Positions 51,206 through 59,083 of a DNA stretch of 61,604 nucleotides are shown here, in pieces. The notes under the pieces were generated by a model. That model worked only from the letters and a program-made list of their open reading frames with translations. It was not told the origin of the DNA and searched no databases. Positions within the stretch are counted from its first letter, which is position 1, and every line of letters starts with the position of its first letter. The DNA is taken from the NCBI GenBank assembly GCA_016779505.1, contig JADHNM010000001.1, positions 1-61,604 of the forward strand. The letters are read 5' to 3'. The position numbers and the translations under genes are program-made. Source of the DNA: SAR86 cluster bacterium. Lineage in GTDB: Bacteria; Pseudomonadota; Gammaproteobacteria; Magnimaribacterales; D2472.

Positions 51206-52066
51206 CTATTTAAAACGTGAAATTATTCTAGCCGAACTCTTCTCACAACTCGGACCCATTAAATGAACGCCATCAATACATGGCAGATCCATAATTTTTT
51301 CTATCAGTTCTTGGCATATTTTTTCTCCAGTTTGTGCAGGTGATTCACTCACTTCTAATCGATGGAGTATTTCATCAGAGATATTTACACCCCATAAATT
51401 TTTTCTCATCCAATCACCTTGTTTGGCTGATTTTAAAGGCCCCATTCCAATGATCACCTTACAAGTATTAAAAGAACCTCGATCATTCAATTTATCTGAA
51501 TACTGTTTAATAACATCATAATCAAAACAATATTGAGTTTGAACAAAGCTAGCTCCCTTCTCTATCTTTGCAACTAATTTATCTAGCGCATCTGGTTTTG
51601 AGATTTGAGTATATAAATCATCCGCCGCACCAGAAAAAATTGGCAAAGGATTTTTTATAGCAGTTCCATCGGATAAAGTTCCTCCTGATATAACCTTGCA
51701 AAGCTCAATTAACCCATTTCCATTAAACTCATTCACAACTGCTGGTCCATTCTTATCAGGCTGATCTCCGCTTAAACAGAGAACCTTATTTATACCGACA
51801 GACAGAGCGCCAAGTAAAACAGATTCCAAAGCAATCTGATTCCTGTCCCTGCCAGTAAGCTGCAAAATAACATCTAGCCCTGCTCTTTTAATTTCTGAGG
51901 CCACTAATAAGCTATTTAAACGACTCTTACAGTTTGGGGAATCTGTTACATTTACCGCATCAGCAATTCCAATGAGCTCATTAATTTGGTCGACACATTC
52001 AGCTAAATCTGTAGTGACACCAGGAGTTGTTTCAGATGTAAATATAAAATTAGAGGTATTAAACAT
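51206..52066 (-). CDS. Methylenetetrahydrofolate reductase family protein
   Basis: This (beta/alpha)8 flavoprotein-like product of about 286 residues starts with ATG at 52066, eight bases behind AGGAG; ATG at 52072 and TTG at 52093 are weaker. TSETTPGVTT places a Glu where MetF has its catalytic Glu. VTDSPNCKSRLNSL, LQLTGRDRNQIALESVLLG and LCLSGDQP follow. The pattern looks more like the C1-metabolism (archaeal/acetogen-type) branch than E. coli MetF. It may oxidise or reduce methyl-THF; the partner genes do not say which. It heads the three-gene unit. Confidence 0.82.
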   Translation of the reverse strand: MFNTSNFIFTSETTPGVTTDLAECVDQINELIGIADAVNVTDSPNCKSRLNSLLVASEIKRAGLDVILQLTGRDRNQIALESVLLGALSVGINKVLCLSGDQPDKNGPAVVNEFNGNGLIELCKVISGGTLSDGTAIKNPLPIFSGAADDLYTQISKPDALDKLVAKIEKGASFVQTQYCFDYDVIKQYSDKLNDRGSFNTCKVIIGMGPLKSAKQGDWMRKNLWGVNISDEILHRLEVSESPAQTGEKICQELIEKIMDLPCIDGVHLMGPSCEKSSARIISRFK

Positions 52067-52166
52067 TGTCATTTCTCCTTCACAAAATAGCAAAAATAAA
52101 AAAGTTTCATGAAATCAACAATGTTCATCCATCAGAATATGATAATTGTTTCTAGGAAAAGTGCTA

Positions 52167-53426
52167 CTAATGTGGAAGTCTTGTAATATCGGCACCAAGA
52201 TATGAGAGCTTTTCTTCAATTCTTTCATACCCCCTATCAATATGATATATGCGGTCTACAATCGTCTCACCTTTGGCGCAAAGTCCTGCCAAAATTAAAC
52301 TTGCAGATGCACGCAGGTCTGTTGCCATAACTGGCGCTCCATTAAGAGAGTCGACTCCCTTAATAAATGCATTACTGCCTTTAACAGTAATATCACAACC
52401 CATCCTGTTAAGCTCTTGAACATGCATGAACCTATTTTCAAATACATTTTCTGTTACAACTGAAGAACCATTAGACAATGCATTTAAAACCGTAAATTGT
52501 GCCTGCATATCTGTTGGAAATCCTGGAAATGGAGCTGTGATGATATCTACCGGTGAAATGAAATCTTGCTCCATGATAAGTTGAATATAATTATCACCGA
52601 TATTTATCGAAGCCCCGCTTAATTTTAATTTATCTAAAATATTATTCATGCGAGGGGCTTGAACATTTGAAATAGTTACATCACCACCAGTTACAGCAGC
52701 TGCAATCAAATATGTTCCAGCCTCTATTCTGTCTGCAGGAATTGAAAATTTTGTTCCTTTAAGCTCCTCAACACCATCAATAATAATTTCATCAGTTCCT
52801 GCTCCATTAACTTTGGCTCCCATTGAATTCAAAAAATTTGCTAAATCTTCAACCTCGGGCTCTTTTGCAACATTTCTTAAAATAGTTTGGCCATTAGCAA
52901 GAACAGCTGCCATCATAATATTCTCTGTTCCGGTCACAGAAACGCCTGGAAAGTTAATTTCACACCCAATTAATTTTTTTGCAGTTGCTTCTATGTAACC
53001 ATTTTTTAGATCGATTTTAGCTCCCAGTTTTTCTAAAGCATCTAGATGAAAATCAACCGGCCTTGTTCCAATCGCACAGCCGCCTGGAAGCGCGATTCTT
53101 GCAAACCCATGTCGAGCTACAAGCGAACCTAGAACTAAAATAGAAGCTCGCATGGTCTTAACAAGTTCATATCTAGCCTCAAAGTCATGTAGTTTAGATG
53201 TAGAAATTATGAAATCCATGCTCTCATTTAAAGTTATATCAGCCCCCATTGAACCTAAGATTTCAAACATGGTAGTGATGTCTTGAAGGTAGGGTAAATT
53301 CTTAAAAGTAATAGGCTGATCGGTTAATATTGTTGCCGCCAACATTGGCAAAGCTGCATTTTTTGCTCCTGAACACGAGATAGATCCAGAGAGTTTATTT
53401 CCACCTACAATCTTTAATTTTTCCAT
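52167..53426 (-). CDS. murA: UDP-GlcNAc 1-carboxyvinyltransferase MurA
   Basis: First committed enzyme of peptidoglycan synthesis. The 419-residue product has KNAALPMLAATIL, the loop with GGCAIGTRPVDFHLDALEKLGA containing the PEP-binding Cys (fosfomycin target), and DLRASASLILAGL. It lies two bases after ibaG. The enzyme uses PEP (from Eno) and begins the pathway completed by the genes at 26980-36984. Confidence 0.98.
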   Translation of the reverse strand: MEKLKIVGGNKLSGSISCSGAKNAALPMLAATILTDQPITFKNLPYLQDITTMFEILGSMGADITLNESMDFIISTSKLHDFEARYELVKTMRASILVLGSLVARHGFARIALPGGCAIGTRPVDFHLDALEKLGAKIDLKNGYIEATAKKLIGCEINFPGVSVTGTENIMMAAVLANGQTILRNVAKEPEVEDLANFLNSMGAKVNGAGTDEIIIDGVEELKGTKFSIPADRIEAGTYLIAAAVTGGDVTISNVQAPRMNNILDKLKLSGASINIGDNYIQLIMEQDFISPVDIITAPFPGFPTDMQAQFTVLNALSNGSSVVTENVFENRFMHVQELNRMGCDITVKGSNAFIKGVDSLNGAPVMATDLRASASLILAGLCAKGETIVDRIYHIDRGYERIEEKLSYLGADITRLPH

Positions 53427-53428
53427 AT

Positions 53429-53650
53429 CTATCCTAGCTCTGATGGAGATTTTGTATTTAAACTCAAAGCATGTAACTCGCCTGATTTAAAATGCTCTTT
53501 TAAGGCACTTAAAACTAACTTGTGTCGTTGTAGAGAAGTTAATCCCTCAAATTCTTCGCTCACAATCAAGACTTTTGAATTGCAATCCTCTCCATCAAAA
53601 GATATCTCAGCTTCAGGAAATTGCAATTTAAGAAAGTGAGTGATGTCCAT
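53429..53650 (-). CDS. ibaG: BolA-family protein IbaG
   Basis: This 73-residue BolA-like protein has DITHFLKLQFPEAEISFDGEDCNSKVLIVS and LTSLQRHKLV, with the invariant His of BolA proteins in RHKLV. BolA/IbaG proteins pair with monothiol glutaredoxins in iron-sulfur handling. IbaG stands directly before murA in gammaproteobacteria, as here. Confidence 0.93.
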   Translation of the reverse strand: MDITHFLKLQFPEAEISFDGEDCNSKVLIVSEEFEGLTSLQRHKLVLSALKEHFKSGELHALSLNTKSPSELG

Positions 53651-53670
53651 AAATAAGGTTTGACAGAAGA

Positions 53671-54285
53671 TTAATCTAGATTGGCATCAGAAGTCCAATG
53701 CTTGATTATTTCATCGATATTCTCGTTATGCTCTTTTGCAAGAGCCTGAAATTGATTTCTAAATGTCAGGCCCAAGTTAACCCCATTCACAATTATGTTA
53801 ATGATTAACCAGTTACCACTTTCGTCTTTTCTTACTTTATAAGTTATGGGATAGATGTTACTAGAGGTTATGAGATTCTGCTGAACATCCTCGGTTGTTT
53901 TTAATTCAGATACCTCTGGGAAAATAGTAATAATTTTTTGATCGCCCCATTGAGCTAATGTTGAAGAGTAGGTATCAAGCAAGGAGGCTTTAAAAGATTG
54001 GATAAATTGGAGCCTTTGTGATTTTGAAGCAGCAAGATAATATTTTTTACCCATTACACTCGCACCCACCCTTCTAAAATCAACCATTGGTTCAAAAACA
54101 GTGTTTATCTTGTCTTTAAATAATTCAGGATCGCTAGCATAGAGTGCTTGATTGTTTCTTATGATAGAAACCATTTCTTGAGCTTGGGAATCAATAAATT
54201 GATGAGGATTAGATTCAGCGTTTGCATTACTGTGAAAGCAAAAGATTGCAAGAACAAAAGCTAGAGATTTCAAAGTATGATTCAT
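53671..54285 (-). CDS. mlaC: Phospholipid-binding periplasmic carrier MlaC
   Basis: MlaC ferries phospholipids between MlaA in the outer membrane and the MlaFEDB transporter. The 204-residue product has a signal peptide (about 1-23, cut after NANA) and the MlaC/Ttg2D domain with FEPMVDFRRVGASVMGKKYY, SQRLQFIQSFKASLLDTYSSTL and GNWLIINIIVNGVNLG. Normal length. The four partner genes mlaF, E, D and B that flank it in other gammaproteobacteria are absent: upstream is divergent kdsD, downstream ibaG. Confidence 0.92.
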   Translation of the reverse strand: MNHTLKSLAFVLAIFCFHSNANAESNPHQFIDSQAQEMVSIIRNNQALYASDPELFKDKINTVFEPMVDFRRVGASVMGKKYYLAASKSQRLQFIQSFKASLLDTYSSTLAQWGDQKIITIFPEVSELKTTEDVQQNLITSSNIYPITYKVRKDESGNWLIINIIVNGVNLGLTFRNQFQALAKEHNENIDEIIKHWTSDANLD

Positions 54286-54291
54286 AAAGGT

Positions 54292-54297
54292 ATTATA
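54292..54297 (-). promoter_or_regulatory. Candidate -10 box of mlaC (possibly leaderless)
   Basis: A perfect TATAAT on the minus strand lies six bases before the mlaC ATG in the 39-base gap to kdsD. If used, transcription would begin at or beside the ATG. The -35 is weak. Confidence 0.3.
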
Positions 54298-54324
54298 ACA
54301 TTACTAAAAAACTATGAATGAAAT

Positions 54325-55299
54325 ATGAAAGATAAGAATTTTATCAGTTCAGCTCTAAAAGTCATTGAAATAGAGTCAAGCGCTGTTGCAAGTTTAAAGA
54401 ATCAAATAAAGCCTGATTTTGAGGATCTTTGTTTAAATATTCTTAGTACTAAAGGGAAATTAATTTTAATGGGTATTGGTAAATCAGGTCATATAGCTCA
54501 AAAAATTTCAGCAACATTATCAAGCACTGGCACTGCATCATTTTTTATACATCCAACCGAAGCTGCTCATGGTGACTTAGGGATGATTAACAAGAAAGAT
54601 TCGATCTTGATTTTGTCCAATTCAGGAGAAACAAAGGAAATAATTGAGATTTTGCCTGCATTAAAACGCTCAACTTCTAATATTTTTACTCTTACTAATA
54701 ATAACCAATCAACTATTGCAAAAGCTGGAAAAATTAATCTAGTAATCAGGGCTGATGAGGAAGCTTGCCCATTGGATCTTGCTCCAACTTCCTCAACTAC
54801 AATTGCTCTAGTATTTGGGGATGCTCTAGCCATTGCTTTGTTAGAGGCACGCGGCTTTAGCAAAGATGATTTTGCAAAATCTCATCCAGCTGGACAGCTT
54901 GGAAAAAAACTTACAACACTTGTTCAGGATTTAGCGGTCATGAATGAAAAAGCACCAATGGTCGATCTGAACACATCTTTAAAAGAAGCATTGATGGTGG
55001 TGACTGAAAAAAAACTTGGGGTAACTTTAGTTTCAAATGAAAAAAAAATTGTTGGAGTTTTTACCGATGGTGATTTAAGAAGATGTTTGAATGATGAAGT
55101 AGATATAAATAAGACGCCCATAAAGGATGTAATGACAATTAAATTTAAAAGCATCGAAAGCAAAGCCCTTGCTATTGATGCTGCTGAAATTATGGAAAAA
55201 AATAAAATTTTTACCTTGGTTGTTCATTCCTCAAATCAAAATGAAGAACCCACTGGTATTATTACAATGCATCAACTTCTTGAAGCAGGAATCATTTAA
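54325..55299 (+). CDS. kdsD: Arabinose-5-phosphate isomerase KdsD
   Basis: First step of Kdo synthesis, converting ribulose-5-phosphate to arabinose-5-phosphate. The 324-residue product has an N-terminal SIS domain (about 30-185; MGIGKSGHIAQKISATLSSTG, HGDLGMI, SNSGET) and two CBS domains (about 205-324). It feeds KdsA (18545). Head of the plus-strand kdsD-lptA-lptB-rpoN run. kdsC, normally next, is not here. Confidence 0.96.
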   Translation: MKDKNFISSALKVIEIESSAVASLKNQIKPDFEDLCLNILSTKGKLILMGIGKSGHIAQKISATLSSTGTASFFIHPTEAAHGDLGMINKKDSILILSNSGETKEIIEILPALKRSTSNIFTLTNNNQSTIAKAGKINLVIRADEEACPLDLAPTSSTTIALVFGDALAIALLEARGFSKDDFAKSHPAGQLGKKLTTLVQDLAVMNEKAPMVDLNTSLKEALMVVTEKKLGVTLVSNEKKIVGVFTDGDLRRCLNDEVDINKTPIKDVMTIKFKSIESKALAIDAAEIMEKNKIFTLVVHSSNQNEEPTGIITMHQLLEAGII

Positions 55300-55308
55300 T
55301 TTAAAGCA

Positions 55309-55710
55309 ATGCTTCAAAACTATAAAATTTTATTAATTGTATGTGGATTTTTATATCTTCCTTGTGCAGTTTCAGCAGACAATTTGAGCTTTCAAAATAT
55401 TTCAATCCAATCAGACCAAGTCACCATTGATAAAAAGACAGAGCAATTAGTTTTCAAGAATAATGTTGAGATTAAAATTGATGGCTATGTTATCAAGGGC
55501 TCTAAAGCCCTTTTAAGCAGAAAAGATGAAAAATTAGAAATATATGGTAATCCAGCATCAATCAAATCTGAGGCGATAGATGGAGAAGCAGAGGCATTCG
55601 AAATATATCCAAATAAATCTATGCATTTAATTGGAAATGCAAGGCTTCTAAATAAAGGGAACTCCATCACTTCCAATTTTATTACTTATCAAATTATTGC
55701 AAATGAATAG
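55309..55710 (+). CDS. lptA: LPS transport periplasmic bridge protein LptA
   Basis: LptA makes the beta-jellyroll bridge of the LPS transport machine. The 133-residue product has a signal peptide (cut after about residue 23, VSADN) and an OstA-like domain with QLVFKNNVEIKIDGYVIKG, GNPASIKSEA and IGNARLLNKGN. E. coli LptA has 185 residues, so this is a short form. It lies nine bases after kdsD and overlaps lptB by eight. lptC, usually between kdsC and lptA, is absent. Confidence 0.88.
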   Translation: MLQNYKILLIVCGFLYLPCAVSADNLSFQNISIQSDQVTIDKKTEQLVFKNNVEIKIDGYVIKGSKALLSRKDEKLEIYGNPASIKSEAIDGEAEAFEIYPNKSMHLIGNARLLNKGNSITSNFITYQIIANE

Positions 55711-56428
55711 CGATCGTCTAACCCTAACGAATATCGAAAAATCTTTTGGCTCAAAAAAGATTCTTGCAAACATTAGTTTCTCAATTGGAGTAAGCGAAAT
55801 TGTTGGTTTGCTTGGTCCAAATGGAGCTGGTAAAACAACAGCTTTTTACATAGCCGCTGGTTTAATTTTCCCAAATCGGGGAAAGGTATTTATTAACAAC
55901 CAAGATGTGACCAATGATCCCATGCATGCTCGAGCAAACTTAGGATTAGGCTATTTACCCCAAGAAGCATCAATATTTCCAGATCTGAGTGTGGAAAGCA
56001 ATCTTATGGGAATCGCAGAATTAACTGATGGCAATGAAAAGCAACATATTAGCAAAGTAGAAAAAGTTGTAGATGAGTTTGATTTAAAAAAAATTCTTCA
56101 AACCAAAGGAAGAATGTTATCAGGAGGTCAACGAAGAAAAGTTGAAATAGCTCGAACTTTGATCTGCCAACCTAGCATCATGCTTTTAGATGAGCCCTTC
56201 GCAGGCATTGATCCAATTGCTGTTGAGGAAATAAAAGAATTGCTTCAAGAAATCTCTAAAAAAAATATTTCAATTTTGATCACTGATCATAATGTTAGAG
56301 AAACTCTAAGCTTATGCAACCGAGCCATTATCCTTGATGAGGGAAGCATAATTGCCGAAGGGAATGAAAAGACCTTGAAAGAAAATACTCGCGTTCAACA
56401 AAAATATTTTGGCAAAATGTTTTCCTAA
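55703..56428 (+). CDS. lptB: LPS export ABC transporter ATPase LptB
   Basis: ATPase subunit of LptB2FG. The start is ATG 55703 within the lptA end (241 residues); a TTG at 55697 is less likely. Walker A is GPNGAGKT (38-45), the signature LSGGQRRKVEIAR, Walker B IMLLDEPFAGIDP and the H-loop ITDHNVRE. LptF/LptG are not in the window. Confidence 0.97.
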   Translation: MNSDRLTLTNIEKSFGSKKILANISFSIGVSEIVGLLGPNGAGKTTAFYIAAGLIFPNRGKVFINNQDVTNDPMHARANLGLGYLPQEASIFPDLSVESNLMGIAELTDGNEKQHISKVEKVVDEFDLKKILQTKGRMLSGGQRRKVEIARTLICQPSIMLLDEPFAGIDPIAVEEIKELLQEISKKNISILITDHNVRETLSLCNRAIILDEGSIIAEGNEKTLKENTRVQQKYFGKMFS

Positions 56429-56431
56429 AAA

Positions 56432-57697
56432 ATGGTAATTAAGCTTGTAAGAGAATTTAGACAAAATCAACAGCTATCAATAACTCCGCAATTAAAAAAA
56501 TCAATAGATCTTCTTCAACTGTCAAGATTAGAAATTATAAATAAAATTAATAATGAAATAGATGAAAACCCGTTCTTAAAAAAAGATTTTGAGAGTGAGT
56601 CAGTTGGAGGTTTTGATAATGAAGGTCTAATTGAGAATCTACCAAATGAATTGAGCTTACAGAAACATCTTGAAGTTCAATTGGAAGACATAAAGCTTAA
56701 TAACACAGAGAAAACAATTGCATTGGTAATTATTCAATCTCTAGAAGAAAATGGTTTGCTTCAAATAGATCTAGATGAAATAGAGGCACTCATGGAATTC
56801 AGCTATTCAACCCAAGAAATTGAAAGTGTCTTGAATAATATAATTCAAGACTTAGATCCCCCCGGAGTTGGAGCGAGAAATTTTAAAGAAACGATTTATA
56901 TTCAATTAAGAAAAAAAGATATTCCCACCGAAGAATTAGAAATCGCAAATAAAATTCTATTTAATCCAAAGTTTTCTTCATTTGAGGATGCTCAAGCTGA
57001 TTTAGCAATACATTACTCTAAAAATTCTATTGAATCTGTGCTTGAAAAAATAAAAAAATGCGATCTTTCACCTGGCTTAGAATTTGAATCTACACATTTG
57101 ATCCAACCAGACTTAGAGGTAATTCCAGATAGCAATCAAAATTTTAATGTCCGATTTAGACAAGATAATTTTCCTTTAATTAGCCTTGATCAAGATTTAG
57201 AAAAGCAAGTTAAAAATAAAGCAAATAAAGTTAATAAAAAGCTAAAGGAAAAAATAGGTGAGGCAAAATGGTTAATTAGATCGATTAATAAAAGAAATGA
57301 GACTGTGCAAAATGTTGGTACACTGATTTGCAGAATACAGGCTGATTTTTTGTCTGATAGATGCGCCGAATTGAAACCCCTATCCAATGTGGAGCTTGCA
57401 AAAGAATTAAAGATTAGCCCATCAACTGTTTCAAGGATTTTACGCTCTAAGTATATACAAACACCTAAAGGCGCTGTTTCCATGAAATCACTCTTAGCTA
57501 GCTCTGTATCTAAAACCAGAAAAGTTACACCTATGCAATTAATGGAAGAAATTCAAAATATAGTTGAGGGCGAGAAAAAGAAATTAAGTGATCAAAAAAT
57601 TTCAGATTTGCTAAATAAACGAGGATTCAACTTGGCCCGACGAACCATCGCAAAATATCGAAAAAAAATAAATCTACCAAATTCTAGAAATAGATAA
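56432..57697 (+). CDS. rpoN: RNA polymerase sigma-54 factor
   Basis: The 421-residue product has the Gln-rich region I (QNQQLSITPQLKKSIDLLQLS), a short acidic region II, the core-binding region, then the helix-turn-helix LSNVELAKELKISPSTVSRI and the RpoN box ARRTIAKYRK (402-411). It is shorter than E. coli RpoN (477), mainly through the linker. It follows lptB by three bases. The usual followers hpf, ptsN and rapZ are missing. Sigma-54 needs an AAA+ activator, and none is seen here. Confidence 0.97.
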   Translation: MVIKLVREFRQNQQLSITPQLKKSIDLLQLSRLEIINKINNEIDENPFLKKDFESESVGGFDNEGLIENLPNELSLQKHLEVQLEDIKLNNTEKTIALVIIQSLEENGLLQIDLDEIEALMEFSYSTQEIESVLNNIIQDLDPPGVGARNFKETIYIQLRKKDIPTEELEIANKILFNPKFSSFEDAQADLAIHYSKNSIESVLEKIKKCDLSPGLEFESTHLIQPDLEVIPDSNQNFNVRFRQDNFPLISLDQDLEKQVKNKANKVNKKLKEKIGEAKWLIRSINKRNETVQNVGTLICRIQADFLSDRCAELKPLSNVELAKELKISPSTVSRILRSKYIQTPKGAVSMKSLLASSVSKTRKVTPMQLMEEIQNIVEGEKKKLSDQKISDLLNKRGFNLARRTIAKYRKKINLPNSRNR

Positions 57698-57727
57698 TTC
57701 ATAATTTAGTGAGTTAGAATTGAGCTT

Positions 57728-59083
57728 ATGAATGAGATAACCACTCGCCACTTCTCGTCTGAAGATCTGTTAAAAACAATTCAGGGACAAGAAGTTGAGC
57801 CGTCTATTAATCAAATTAAAAGAATTTTGTCTAGCATGCATCCATCTGAGGTGGCACACAGCATAGAGTCTCTGCCGCCCAAAGAAAGAAAATTTCTATG
57901 GTCACTGATTGAAACTCAGGATGAAGGAGAAATCATTGCTGAATTACATGATGAAATTCAACAAGAGCTTATTTCAGAAATTTCATCTGAAGAGCTTATT
58001 ACCATAATTGGTGATTTAGAACTTGATGAAATTGTTGATATTCTTCAAGTTCTTCCAGATCAAAAAACAGAGAATATTTTATCAGCCATGTCTCAAAGAG
58101 ATAGGCAAAGAATTCAGGAAGCCTTGGAATATCCAGAGGATTCTGCTGGCGGATTAATGAATACAGACATTATAAGTGTTAGGCCAAAACATAATCTTGA
58201 GGTGGTAATGAGATATCTTAGAGCCCAACGAGAATTGCCAAAGAATACTGATCAAATATTTGTTGTTTCAAGAGAAAATAAATATTTAGGATCCTTGCCA
58301 ATTTCTTCAATTGTTGTCTCAGATCCTAGTTTAAATGTAAGAGAACTCATGGAAAGTGAAATTCAGCCATTAGAAGCAAACTTAAATGATAAAGATGTAT
58401 CAAGATTGTTTGAACAAAATGATTGGGTATCAGCACCAGTTGTAGATAGCGAATCAAGATTAATTGGAAGGATCACAATCGATGATGTCGTTGATGTCAT
58501 TATGGAAGATGCTGATCAGAATTTTCTTGGAATGGCTGGAGTTGCTGAGGATACATTTGCTGCGCCAGCAAGAGCAGCAAGGAGTAGGATTTTGTGGCTA
58601 TCAATTAATCTGATGACTGCATTTATAGCATCTATGACAATTAGTCTCTTTCAAGCCACAATTGATCAAATAGTATATCTAGCCATTTTGATGCCCATCG
58701 TTGCAAGCATGGGTGGAGTTGCTGGAACACAAACTTTAACAATTATGATAAGAGGATTAACTCTCCAACAAATAAATAAATCTAATTTAAGATGGCTTTA
58801 TAAAAGGGAATTAGCCGTATCAATTGTCAATGGAATCCTGTTATCCATCTTGGTTGGAGGAATAACATATTTTTGGTTTAGCGATGGAATCATTGCACTA
58901 CTTATTTGCGTTGCCATGGTTGTAAATTTAATATGTTCTGCAATTGCTGGTATTTTTATTCCTATTATTCTTCAAAAATTCAACCAGGATCCAGCAATTG
59001 CCGGAAGCGTTGTTGTAACAACCGTTACTGATGTAATAGGTTTCTTCTCTTTCCTCGGTCTTGCAACTATATTTCTTATTTAA
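57728..59083 (+). CDS. mgtE: MgtE-family magnesium transporter
   Basis: The 451-residue protein has a helical superfamily N-domain (about 20-130), a tandem CBS pair (about 135-255, IDDVVDVIMEDADQNFLGMAG), and a C-terminal membrane domain with five helices (about 285-450) containing PIVASMGGVAGTQTLTIMIRG, the MgtE pore signature. Cytosolic Mg2+ gates the family through the N-CBS region. It is 30 bases after rpoN and overlaps the convergent yhdP by eight bases. Confidence 0.95.
   Translation: MNEITTRHFSSEDLLKTIQGQEVEPSINQIKRILSSMHPSEVAHSIESLPPKERKFLWSLIETQDEGEIIAELHDEIQQELISEISSEELITIIGDLELDEIVDILQVLPDQKTENILSAMSQRDRQRIQEALEYPEDSAGGLMNTDIISVRPKHNLEVVMRYLRAQRELPKNTDQIFVVSRENKYLGSLPISSIVVSDPSLNVRELMESEIQPLEANLNDKDVSRLFEQNDWVSAPVVDSESRLIGRITIDDVVDVIMEDADQNFLGMAGVAEDTFAAPARAARSRILWLSINLMTAFIASMTISLFQATIDQIVYLAILMPIVASMGGVAGTQTLTIMIRGLTLQQINKSNLRWLYKRELAVSIVNGILLSILVGGITYFWFSDGIIALLICVAMVVNLICSAIAGIFIPIILQKFNQDPAIAGSVVVTTVTDVIGFFSFLGLATIFLI

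Noticed and set aside
55309..55710. LptC instead of LptA
   Set aside because: It has a cleavable-type signal peptide and an OstA-type core, and is directly in front of lptB, all pointing to LptA.
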